Source: Trichosporon coremiiforme
Taxonomy: Eukaryota > Basidiomycota > Tremellomycetes > Trichosporonales > Trichosporonaceae
Direction: 5' to 3'
NCBI GenBank assembly: GCA_039545355.1
Contig: BCJJ01000056.1
Span: 1 to 60,183, forward strand
Length of the DNA: 60,183 nucleotides
Shown here: positions 1-10,055 of the stretch, piece by piece
Layout: each line of letters starts with the position of its first letter
Position numbering within the stretch: the first letter of the stretch is position 1
Program-made: the position numbers and the translations under genes
Notes under the pieces: model-generated
The model's input: only the letters and a program-made list of their open reading frames with translations
Databases searched by the model: none
What the model was told of the DNA's origin: nothing

Positions 1-171
1 TGGGAGGCAAGGTAAGTAAAGGACGGGGGGATGACACTCACGCTGTTCCTTGAGCCTCGCATCGATGTTGGACAGCAGGTCGGTAGCCTCCTTGAGACCA
101 GCCTCATTCTTGTGGCCGTCCTGAAGACGCGGCGCGAGGTCGCTCAAGTCCTGGACGAGGGCAATGTCCAT
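1..171 (-). CDS. 5' end of an unidentified gene (partial)
   Basis: The start codon is at 171-169 and the first exon runs to 42, encoding about 43 residues beginning MDIALVQDLSDLAPRLQDG. It ends at a clean GTGAGTG donor (41-35) and the rest of the gene lies beyond the left edge. The visible peptide is acidic and predicted helical, with no signal peptide or known motif. A (GTT)n tract lies just upstream. I do not recognise the family; the call rests on codon quality, the start and the splice donor. Confidence 0.6.
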   Translation of the reverse strand, partial: MDIALVQDLSDLAPRLQDGHKNEAGLKEATDLLSNIDARLKEQRECHPPVLYLPCLP

Positions 172-1077
172 GGCTGTTAAAGTTGGTAAGGTATGTTGTT
201 GTTGTTGTTGTTGTTGTTGTGAATATCGCTCAGTCCAAGCCTGTGCAGATGACGTTGCGCGCGTGAGCACGAGCGTGCCCATGGGTGGTCAGGGTCCAGC
301 TCAGCCAGAGGCCAGGTCATGATCCGTATCTGCCCCCGCCCCCGCCCCTGCACTGTGCACCGCACCGTTATCCGGACGTCGCATGACGGTGCCATGTACG
401 CGGCGCCTGCGGCTCCGGATCTTATCTTGGTGCCCCAGTTCTGCGCCTGCGCTTGCGCTTAATAGCGCAGATCAAATGACGGAAACAAGCTTCTGCGCAC
501 TCCGGTCAACCACCGCGTGCCCAACGCGCGGAACACGCACAGAGCATGAGGTGATCACTGGCTCGGTACCTCAATCAACGATCCCCATTCCCACACTACA
601 CCGACTTCGTAGCCTCGGCGTCAGCGTGCATCTTGTTTAGCAACGAAAGGAGACCTCTTGCTAGGATTGTCATTATTAATCAGTAATACGCTATCTCCTT
701 TAGTATTGTCACGTCTGACACGCCACCCGAAAGTATTGTTAACATTCAATCACGGTATACAATTATTTATTGTCATTTCTTATATTCAATTATTATGCAT
801 GATTTACTTTTCTCAGTAAGAAAGCATCTGGTTTGTAATAGTGAATATTGTAGTGAGTGATAATATAATGCTAGCGTGCGGCGTGGCAGAACAATATACA
901 TTTCAAAGTCATTTTACAGACTGTCTTCGTCCATTTTGATTTATCGGGGCGTACTTCAGACTTCATTCAGAGAACCAAGGGAATCACTTGGACATGGAGA
1001 GGGCGGGGGGGAGGGGGGGGGGGAGACTAGATGCAATGCGAATGATGGGGAGAAGTGCCACAAGTGCCACAGGCAGC
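172..1077. other. Intergenic, with GTT microsatellite, AT-rich island and G-tract
   Basis: No convincing gene is visible. It holds a (GTT)n microsatellite at about 195-220. A strongly AT-rich stretch runs from about 655 to 870 in otherwise GC-rich DNA. A near-continuous G run lies at about 1001-1023, just past the stop codon of the neighbouring P450, in what would be its 3' UTR (C-rich on the mRNA). The region lies upstream of the left-edge gene and downstream of the P450. Confidence 0.6.
195..220. repeat. (GTT)n trinucleotide microsatellite
   Basis: About eight consecutive GTT units sit 24 bases upstream of the start codon of the left-edge gene, probably in its promoter or 5' UTR, where the mRNA would read (AAC)n. 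Confidence 0.85.
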
Positions 1078-2655
1078 TTACTGCCGGCGTTCGATGGCGA
1101 TGTCGAGTCCGAGCGGCTTACGCAGGAATCCCTCCGCAACCTCCAGCTTTTCCTGGAGCAGCGTAGGCTTGTAACGGTACATCCAAGTCGCAGCAATGAG
1201 CTTCATTTCCATCTCGGCGACGTTCCTTCCGACGCAGGAACGCGGTCCGTGAGAGAAGGGAATGAACGCGTCCTTCTGGCGGGCGGTCACATTGAGCCAA
1301 CGCTCGGGCTTGAACTCGAGCGCGTCGGGGCCCCAGATCTCCTTAGAGTGGTGGATCGTGAAGGTGGGGACGGACAGAATGGTGCCAGGAGGGAAGTAGC
1401 GGCCGCAGATGGTGGCGCCGGGTGAGTCGGGGGGAATCTCGCGAGGAAGACCCATACCCGAGGTAGACTGGTGGCGGAGCGTCTCGTTGAAGACGGCCTC
1501 AAGGTAGGGCAGGCCCTTGATCATGTCGTACGTGGGGACATCGGTTCCAGGAGGGATAGCCTCGTCGAGCTCGGCCTGGACCTTGTCGAGAACACCGGGG
1601 GTCTTGGTGACCCAGTAGAGGAGAGCGCACGACGAGTTCGAGGTAGTGTCAGAACCGGCGATCAGTTGAGTCAGGGCCTCGGCAGTGAGCTCCTCGCGGC
1701 CAATGGGCTTGCCCTTGTCGTCCCGGCCCTCCTGGAGACGGGCGAGGAGGTCGGTGCGGGCATCGGCGGGAGGGTGCTCGAGACGGCCGCGGACCTGGGC
1801 GATAGCGATCTTGGCGAGGTTGGCAACGGCCTCGACACCCTTGGAGAAGAAGGGGTCGGGGATGTACTTGGCATAGGGAATGAGCTTGGGGACGATACCG
1901 AGAGTGGCCGAGATCTCGCCACGGCGGTTCAGGATCTCGATGGCAGGGGCGTACTCGGCCGGGGCGTCGGGGGAGGAGCGAAGCTCGGCGACGTCAGCGC
2001 CCGCAGCCAACATGCCGAAGGGGCTTCCGAAGGCAAGGTCTCCAATCATGTCGAAGGCGAGGTAGTTGAACCAATCAAGGCAGTCGAAACGCGCCTTTCC
2101 GCCGTTGGAGCCGTCCTTCTTCGCGTTGTCGACGAGCTTGTCCCACTGCTTCACGAACAGGTTCAGGTTGTCGTGCATGTACGGCTCGAACTCGCGGACA
2201 GACTTGACCGAGAACGTGTGCGAGACGACCTTGCGCTTGCGCGTGTGCTCGGCACGGTCGCGCGTGTTGAACAGGCCGCGGCGGATCGAGACGAACGCAT
2301 CGTAGAAGCTAGACTTGAGGAATCCGTTGCCGTGGCCGTAGATGGCCTTGATGGCCGCGTCGTCGGCGATCGAGACGTGGTTAGGCTGCAGGCGGACAAA
2401 CTTGCCAAGCTTCTGGTGGAGCTTGTCAACGGTGACGGAGCGGTCGCCGCGCTTGACGACGCGGAAGAGCCACCAGTCAGAGAACTGGGCCGGGAAGGGT
2501 GCAGGAATGTCGCGCAGGGAGGCGTACGTGACAAAGTACGGGTAGAGGTAGTAGGCGGAGAAAGCGACGAGGGCGGCGGCGAGCCAGACGCCCGTCGGCA
2601 GCGACTTGAGCTGGTCGAGCCTAGTGTGGAGGTCCTGCTGGACGGAGGTGGTCAT
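1078..2655 (-). CDS. Cytochrome P450, CYP53-like (benzoate 4-monooxygenase type)
   Basis: A single-exon gene of 525 residues, the usual length for a fungal microsomal P450. An N-terminal hydrophobic anchor (about residues 24-42, VWLAAALVAFSAYYLYPYF) places it on the ER facing the cytosol. The heme-binding loop is FSHGPRSCVGRN, with the Cys as axial ligand. The K-helix ETLR (in NETLRHQSTSG), a PERW motif and the I-helix AGSDTTSNS are present. The segment around FLKSSFYDAFVSIRRGLFNTR resembles the CYP53 family, known in fungi to para-hydroxylate benzoate and related aromatic acids so that they enter the beta-ketoadipate route. The CYP53 assignment is recall of the family, not a search, and the substrate is inferred. 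A TTAAAA box lies about 80 bases upstream. No introns are evident, unlike most genes here. Confidence 0.85.
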   Translation of the reverse strand: MTTSVQQDLHTRLDQLKSLPTGVWLAAALVAFSAYYLYPYFVTYASLRDIPAPFPAQFSDWWLFRVVKRGDRSVTVDKLHQKLGKFVRLQPNHVSIADDAAIKAIYGHGNGFLKSSFYDAFVSIRRGLFNTRDRAEHTRKRKVVSHTFSVKSVREFEPYMHDNLNLFVKQWDKLVDNAKKDGSNGGKARFDCLDWFNYLAFDMIGDLAFGSPFGMLAAGADVAELRSSPDAPAEYAPAIEILNRRGEISATLGIVPKLIPYAKYIPDPFFSKGVEAVANLAKIAIAQVRGRLEHPPADARTDLLARLQEGRDDKGKPIGREELTAEALTQLIAGSDTTSNSSCALLYWVTKTPGVLDKVQAELDEAIPPGTDVPTYDMIKGLPYLEAVFNETLRHQSTSGMGLPREIPPDSPGATICGRYFPPGTILSVPTFTIHHSKEIWGPDALEFKPERWLNVTARQKDAFIPFSHGPRSCVGRNVAEMEMKLIAATWMYRYKPTLLQEKLEVAEGFLRKPLGLDIAIERRQ

Positions 2656-4634
2656 TGCGGCGAGGTCGTGTGTCGTGTGTCGTGTGTCCTGTGTCCTGTG
2701 GATGGGGGAAAGAGGACTGACTGAGAGTGGTGGTCCTTTTAACCAGTGCGAGGTATGCCTGGCCTGGCCTGGCCTGTCGTGCGAACTGGAGTCACCTGTC
2801 TAAGAGGATGCGCGGGTCAGAAGGGCAACAAGGATCAGAACCAATCGGCCCCGGTGTGATGCAGGCACGCAGATTCGGATGCTCGGATCTTGGGCTGCGT
2901 GCGAATGAGAGCTTGCGGGGGTCTCGTACCCGGACCCCGTGGGGTCTCTGGGTGTCTCCTCATCTATCAAGGGGAACTACTGGTTACTGGTTACGTGACC
3001 CTCATTATGCTCATTATGCGCACAGACTAATTACGATTAGTCCAATGGCTATTACCTCATTACTCAATGCCGCGCAATGCCACGCACGCTCGCTTGGCCC
3101 CGGACTTCGGACGCCTCTCGTCCAGACTCCCCCTGTCACCCCACTCTGCCGTCACGTCACTCACCGCCAAGCTCCAGCCCACCAGCTCAACCACGGGCCA
3201 CGGACCACGGTTGCATCGGTTACCAACCACCCAGGCACCCAGGCGGCGCTTGGTGCGCTCTTGCGGCCGGACGGACGCGGGCGAGCGCGGATCGACGCGC
3301 ACCTCACTCTTATATACTTGCTATCCATGTGCTCGATCACAGGGGTTTACCGATTGCCGCCTACGTTAACTTCTGGCGCAGGTCTGTCTGCCGATAGCTA
3401 GGCGCCGCATCTAGCTCCGAAGCAACACGGAACATTTGGAAACATGCATACCTCTGGACATCTGTGTTCGCGTGTTCGCCGAAGCGAGAAGCACGCTCGC
3501 TGCCGTCTGACCTGCCCTCTCCCGCTCACACTGCTCAGCGCCCGGCACTATCTACTGAGCGCTTGTTGCACTGCACAAGATGATAGACCTTCTTCCTGCC
3601 AGACGCAGAGGCATCAGCAGATCGAGAGTCGCTGCAGACGTAGGGAGCAGATGGCCATCGTGGAGCAGACGCCGGACGTTCAGGACCTCGCTTGTGCACG
3701 CTCGTCCTCGTCTTCGCCCTCGTCTTCGTCTTGGACCTCAGCACAACGCCCTGGCCAGCTAGCGCGGGCTGCACCGAGGCTCCAAGGCTCCAACCTGACT
3801 CGGGTAATGACCGAGGGCTTGTGTCAGGTAGATTACCGCCGTTTGCGGCTCCGGACCCCCCGGCCCCGGGCATCCCTGATGTTTCTGGGGTGACATGCAT
3901 CCGACATGCATCCGACATTCATCCATTGGCTCTGACCTGTATTGCTCCAGTTTCTGCGCGTCATATTGCGAGACAGAACGCGCGGGGCACGCACGCCACG
4001 TACCCCTGTGACTCCCGGCCCCAGACGCCGGGCTGTCATTGCCGCAGAGCAAGGGATGCGAGGAACAAGGGGGGGCGGGGGGGCGGCGGCGGCGGCGGAG
4101 CTGCCCCCACCACACCTGTGTTTACGTCGGCCCCTCCGTGGCCCAGCCGTGTCCCAGCCTCCGATCCGGGGTCAAGAATAGAAGACCAATTCCAGAGGAT
4201 GCGCCAGAAGATGTTTAGCGCGTCGAGGATGCGCATGCATAGTCCGGCATCGAACCAAGGTGCCGAACAGAACCGCGGATCCGTGCATCGGCGCTGATCT
4301 CTTGATCCATCTTGGAGTTCGGCAAGTGCGACTTCTCAGGGCCTTGCCACGTGCGAGCCTCGGCTCCGGGCACGAGACCACCGATGCTCACGCGACAAGC
4401 CGAACGTTGTCGGAGCCGTATCGTTCTGCCTTGCTCACTCAACGTTGCTACAGCTCAACTCTCTCAGCATCAGAAGGCGTACACAGAAAGTACAGTACAT
4501 GTCTTAGAGAACAAAGATACCCAGAAAGGAAGCACAGACTTGATATGAAAGAAATGCGGGATGTTTGTCGCGCCGATGGCGGCGGGTACTGTTACAGGTG
4601 ATATGGCAACATGGTGTGTGATAGTGGTAGATGT
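2656..4634. other. Intergenic, no supported gene
   Basis: About 2 kb between two minus-strand genes. Open frames exist on both strands but have poor codon use, mutually overlap and contain no motif I recognise. It contains a short GGCCT repeat near 2760-2780, a TATATA box at about 3311-3316 with no obvious downstream gene, two and a half copies of a GCATCCGACAT-like repeat near 3896-3925, and a G/CGG-rich tract at about 4067-4100. Confidence 0.6.
2734..2743 (-). promoter_or_regulatory. TATA-like box of the CYP53-like P450
   Basis: On the minus strand the sequence reads GGTTAAAAGG, roughly 80-90 bases before the start codon at 2655. It is the only A/T-rich core element near that start, so a core-promoter role is plausible but inferred. 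Confidence 0.4.
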
Positions 4635-7600
4635 TTACGCCTCTTTGTTCTTCCCTCTGTTCTCTCCATTCGCGCCCGTGACAGCCGCGATCTTACCCAG
4701 CAGCACGTCAAGCCTGTACGGCTTGACCGCGACGTCGTCAAAGTCCCTCATCTGCTCCTGGATCATCGCCTGCCTCGCATTCCCAGTGAGCGCCACGACT
4801 CTGCTCCGCTCGAGCCGGCCCTCCCTCTCCTCCGCCCTCAGCCGCTTCGTCGCAGTGTACCCGTCCATGACGGGCATCTCGAGGTCCATCAGGACGCAGT
4901 CGAAGCGATCGCCACCCGGCTTCTGCGTCTCGCGCAGTCTCTCCAGCGCCTCCAAGCCATTCGTGACCGCCTCGGCGCGCACACCCGCCTGCTTCATCTG
5001 CCGCAGGACCACAGTGCGGTTGATGATGTTGTCCTCGACCACGAGCACGCGCGCGCTGAGCGCGCCGGGCGGAGGAGGTGGCACAGGCGGCGGCACGGGA
5101 GTGCTCGGCGGCGTGCGCGCCGCAACGTAGAACTGGAACTTGGACCCCTGTCCTGGCTCGGAGACGACGTCGATGTCTCCATCCATGCGCCGCGTGATCT
5201 TGCGGCACACGAAGAGGCCCAGCCCGCTGCCGCCGAACACAGTGTGCGTCTTGGCGCTCGCCTGGCTGAACCGCTGGAACAAGGATGCCTTCTCCGCCGT
5301 CGTCATGCCCGGCCCCGTGTCCGCGACACTGCCGTAGATATGCACCGTCGTGCCTGCTGGCAGTGGGCCGATTGGCTCGGAAGAGGGGTTCACGCAGCTT
5401 CCCGGTTCAGGTGGACTCAGCCCCACGTCGAAGAAGACGCTGACGCGCCGCTCGTCTGCTATCTGTCAGCTTGTTCGACCCACACCGGCCATGTACTGTA
5501 TACTCACGGCTCGTACTTGTGAACCGGATCGCGTTGCTGAGCAGATTCGTCACGACCTGGCCGAACCGGACTGGGTCCAGCATGAGCCTCCCGCCCGCGG
5601 CGGAGAGGTTCGGCGAACACCCCAAGCTCAGCTCGACCCGCGCCAGAGCGGCCTCGTTGTGGAACACGCTGACCAGCTTGGCGACCTCGGCACGCACGTC
5701 GGTCGCGACGTCGAACATTGCCAGTTTGTCCAGGTTCAGCTTGCCAAGCGAAAGGACGTCGTTGCTGATCCGCTCCTGCGTTAGACCGCAGGCATGGATG
5801 TTGTCCAGTGCTTGCAGGTCTTCGTCCATCGTTGCTAGCATTTGCACGCTGGGCGGGACGGTTGTGCCGGCGTTTAGGGCGGCTTGGACGCTGTGACGCC
5901 GCCGGGACAGGTTGCCGCGCAGGATGGCGGCGAGGCCCATGATGCTGCTGATCGGGTTGCGGATCTCGTGCGATGTGATGTCGATGAGCTCCTCCTGCAG
6001 ACGCTTCGCCTCCTCTGCCTCCTCGCGGCGCGTCTCAGCTTCCACGACCCGCTGCTGCTGCAGCTCCTCGGAGAGCTTGCGGTCCGTGATGTCCATGACG
6101 CATCCGATGATGCCGGGCCTCACGCCGCTGATTGGCTTGAGGCGCATGCACAGGCAGCTGACCCAACGGCCAGTCTTCCACTGGAACTCGCCCTGGACCG
6201 TCTCCTGATGCACATTCGTGGCGTAGTTGTCCCACAGCTTTCCAATGCGCTCGCGGTGCTCGTCGACGATGTAGTCGCCCCAGTTCGTTATCGGCGTCGC
6301 AGCAGGATATCCCGTGATCTCGTACCACATCTGGTTCGCGTAGTTGATGACCCCCTCGTCGTTGGTCCGGAAGATGCCGACCGGCATGTTGTCCGTCAGG
6401 ACTTGGAGCTCGGACGTGCGCTGGTGGTACGCGACCTCGAGCATCTGGCGCTTCTTCCCGAGCTGGAGCTGCATGTGCGCGCGGGCGATGAGTTCGCGCG
6501 CATTGAATGGTTTCGAGATGTAGTCGTCGGCGCCGAACGCGCCGTCGGACAGCGCACTGCCCTGGTTCGTGAGCAGGATCACGGGCACGAGCTTCTCCCT
6601 GTGGTCCTGGCCTGTGCGCAGCGCGTGCAGCAGCTGCACGCCATCCATGCGCGGTAACATCGTGTCGGCAATAATGAGGTCGGGGACGCGCTCGCGCACC
6701 TTCTCGAGCGCCTCGACGCCGTCGCGTGCCTCGAGCGTAGTGCAGAACGGCTCGAAAATGCGCCGGATATACTTGCGCGTGTCGAGCAGATCGTCGACGA
6801 TGAGCACCACGTCGTCCGGCTGGAAGAACAACTTGTCCGGGTTAATGCCGGCGACGATGGGGAAGCCCTCGCTGCTCGGCACACTGGGACGGGCGCCGCC
6901 GCTCGTACTGCCTACCCAGCCCCAGTGGCTCACGCTAATGTCCTGAAGCACGCTGAGGTGGAACTCCTTCAGCGCCGTCCCGTCCGAAGGGCGTGCGACC
7001 ATGACGCTCTCCGGCGGCAGGTGCTGGAACCCGAGCGGGAGCGTGATGGTGAAGCACGAGCCGTGGCTACCGTCCGGCGACTCGGCAGCCGTGCGGCTGT
7101 CGATACTGATCGTGCCGCAGTGGAGCTGCACGAGCTTCTTGGCGTAAAGTAGCGCGGGACCCGACCCCTCGTGCGCGTTCGACTTCTTTCCAATGTCGCC
7201 CCAGAAGGGCAGGCCGAGGATCTCAATGTCCTTGCGCGGAATGCCAACGCCCGTGTCCTCGACCGTGAGCAGGGCGCGGCCGCCCTCGTACCGGAGAGAG
7301 ATGCGCACCCAGCCCTCGAGAGTGAAGCGGAGCGCGTTCCCGATCAGCGTGAACAGGATACGCTCGAATCGGTCCCGGTCCACGTAAGTCACGCGCGGCG
7401 TCTGGTCGATGTCGCTGAGGTCGAGCGTGATCTCGGCGTGCGCCGCGGCTTTCTGGAACATGCTCGACACATTCTTGACCAGCTCGCCAAGGTTGACCTG
7501 GTGGAATGCGATGAGCCCCCTCGTCTGCTTCGCCTCCAGGTTGCTCATGTCCATGAGCATGGAGACGAGGCGCGACAGGCGACGCACGTTGCGCTTGCTA

Positions 7601-10055
7601 ATCTCGAGGTTGTCGCGGAGACGGCCACGGGGCATGCCCGGGTCAGCGAGGGCGTCGTCGATTGGCCCCGAAATCAGTGACAAGGGTGTGAAAAGCTCGT
7701 GGGACACGCTCGAGAAGAAGAGGTTCTTCGCGCGATCCATCGCAGCCAGCTCCATCCGCCGGCTCGTCTCGGCCGAGTGCGCCAAAGAGCTCGCATAGTA
7801 CGCGCTGATCTGTTGCCGGAAGTCCTCGATGAACTGCTCGTAGTCCTTGTCGTAGCGCAGGTGCGTGCTGAGCCCCATTACCATGAGGCCCTTACTCGTG
7901 CGTTCGGGCGTGTCGCGCTTCAGAGGGACCACGATCGCGCTCCGCGGCAGCGAGTCCCACACGCGCACGGGGTAGCCGCGGATCACTTCGCTGCAGTCCG
8001 GCACAATCACGAGGTTCCCCGTCTGCAGCGCCTCGCGGAACGGCCACGGCAGCGAGTCGGGCGCCTCCTCCTCGGCCAGCGGCGTCGACGGCACCGACAT
8101 GCGCCCGACCGGCGTCGGCGTGTCGGAGCTCCCGTGCCAGTTGCGCGGCACCTGCGACGAATGGAGCGTGTCGCTTGCCATCTTCTCGGGCAATTTCGGT
8201 GGGATAGAGAGCTCGACGAGGTCCGGCGCCGACGCATGCCCCTTCGGGACGCCGATCGAGCCGCGGTACTTCATGCGCACCCTGCGCCAGTCGTCAACGG
8301 TTGCCGCGCCGTCGTGCCCCCACTCATCGACCTGGTAACAGATCATGAACGGCAGATCCTTGGGAAACGCCTTCAGGATCCCGAGCGTGAGTGTGTCAAA
8401 CTCCTCCATCGTGCGTGCGGCGCCGCACCCGCTCAGCGAGCGGAGGATCTCGGCCCGCCGTGCGCTGATCACTCGCGCCGTCGTGTCGTCCACCTGGTGG
8501 AAGCCGAGCACGTCGGCGCCGTCGTCGAGCGCAAGAGGCAGGAAGGTGTGCGTGCAGTACCACTCACGCTTCTGCCCGTTGTCGTTTGCTAGCTCAAAGT
8601 TGTCCCGGATGATGAACGGGTCGCCGGCGATTGCCTCGCGCAGCGGCGGCAGCGATGGCCACAGCGCCGCCCACGTCGATGGGCCCGGCTTCCCGAATGC
8701 TTGGGGGTGCAACGTCAGTTTCTGGGCGTCAGCTGCGTAATTGTGCACAACCTTACGTCTGAGTACGGCTTGTTGTAGATGAGCGTCAGGTCCTTGTTGC
8801 CCCACCACATTGAGATCGGGAGCGGACTGCACATAGCAAATGACGTGAGCAGATTGAGCACCCATGGCCAGTCCTTTTTGGGCCCTAGGCCGGTCCTGCT
8901 CCAGTCGTACGTCTCGAGAAGGTGCCGGACATCGTTCTCGTCGGGCGCGGACACAGATGTCGCGGGTGTTGACGCCGAGCAATGTTCATCGGCGGACGAC
9001 ACGACCGAACTTGCCCGCTTCGGTTCGGTCAACTGGACGGATGCTGGGATCGCAGCTACGGCGGCGTCAGCTGGGATTGGATTCTCGAGCCGAGGCAGCG
9101 GAGGCAACATTGATCTCCCGCTCTCGCTAAACAGAAGCACTCACAAGGAATTGTGCACGACGGCTGAAGCGGCATGCTCGTCACGATGTATAGCGCATAC
9201 TGGGGCACCGGGCGCCGCAACTGGTGCGGCGGACAGACTGTCACAGGAAACATGGTCTTTGCGAGCGCCATAGAGAAGCCGAGGCTACACTGCACAATGA
9301 GTGGCGCATCTCCTGGCAGTGGGTCGAGGATCAGCTCAGGACTTCGGCAGAGGTCGGGTGCGTCTCCGCCGCGCTCGAGCGAGACTTTCTGAAGGTGCTC
9401 GTCGAAATATCCGTTGACGGTGCCGTGGAGGTTGCCGTCAAGGGTGCCCGTTGCGCGCATCTCCTTGCTAGGGGTCGGGGGCTCTTCCGGCTCTGATCGA
9501 TTCCGCGAGCTAAGCCAGCGGTCCAGGCGCATTAGGTCTTCCGCGGATAGTGTCTCAACCAAGGATCGAGTGCCCGCATGCCGCTTCCATGCAGTGTTGG
9601 TCCACAGAGCCGTCAGAGGCTCGAGGTCGTCGATCGGCGGCGCCGGCGTCCCATCTTTACTGTCGAGTCCGTGGATCAGGACGAGCGCGGGATATGGATA
9701 GAACTGGGTGACGTTAGCACGCACTGCTGATTTTTGACTGCAGATATCGCTTAACGAAAACTGTTGATCATCCCTGTATTTCATCCCTGTATCATCGGTG
9801 ATCCTCCGCATTACAGTTCGGTCTTGATTGCAGGAAGGAATCGAAACGAGCGGGCACGCGATCTGGGGAGCCGCCGGTACGTGCAGGCGAAATTGGAGGC
9901 CATGCTGAACTCACCTGGAGATAGTCGAAGGGGACCTGGGTCAGGTTGATGTTGGCCGCCCGGGCAGCGTGCATTTGCCGGTTCTCGCTGTCGCTCGCAC
10001 ATAAATGGGAGGCACCACGGTGGACGTGGTGTTCTACCGACTGGCCGGTACCCAT
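4635..10055 (-). CDS. Double hybrid sensor histidine kinase (two kinase and two receiver modules)
   Basis: Five exons join in frame: 10055-9915, 9703-9145, 9055-8757, 8721-5508 and 5455-4635, giving about 1677 residues. Introns end in CTGAC or CTAAC plus AG. Order: N-terminal PAS-like region (FYPYPALVLIHG); a second sensor region and a probable GAF; HisKA with SHELFTPL (His near 674) and an ATPase domain (N box IGNALRFT, G1 DTGVGIP); receiver 1 (IIADTMLPRMDG); a PAS domain (DNMPVGIFRTNDEG); HisKA 2 with SHEIRNPISS (His near 1251) and an ATPase domain (VADTGPGM, GGSGLGLFVCRK); receiver 2 (VLMDLEMPVMDG). No transmembrane segment is obvious, so it is probably cytosolic and feeds a Ypd1-type phosphorelay to the HOG pathway. 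The architecture matches the dual kinase Tco2 of Cryptococcus neoformans; orthology is inferred. The first ATPase has an altered G2 box (GSGPALLYAKK). Confidence 0.92.

Noticed and set aside
1471..2724. 417-codon open frame antisense to the CYP53-like P450
   Set aside because: It mirrors the P450 frame; high GC at third positions produces long antisense frames. Its composition (Val/Asp/Gly/Arg runs) matches no protein, while the sense frame has all P450 motifs.
4215..4290. tRNA-like stretch on the minus strand with a GGTTCGA core
   Set aside because: The flanking arms do not form a T-stem, and no acceptor or anticodon stem can be drawn. No other convincing tRNA was found in the window.
2727..4297. 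Plus-strand open frames (about 100-224 codons) between the P450 and the histidine kinase
   Set aside because: Low-complexity or Arg/Pro/Ser-rich content, overlapping frames on both strands, no motif and no good start or splice context.
5884..8592. Plus-strand open frames of about 170-300 codons inside the histidine kinase
   Set aside because: They are antisense shadows of a gene with complete kinase and receiver motifs and consistent splicing.
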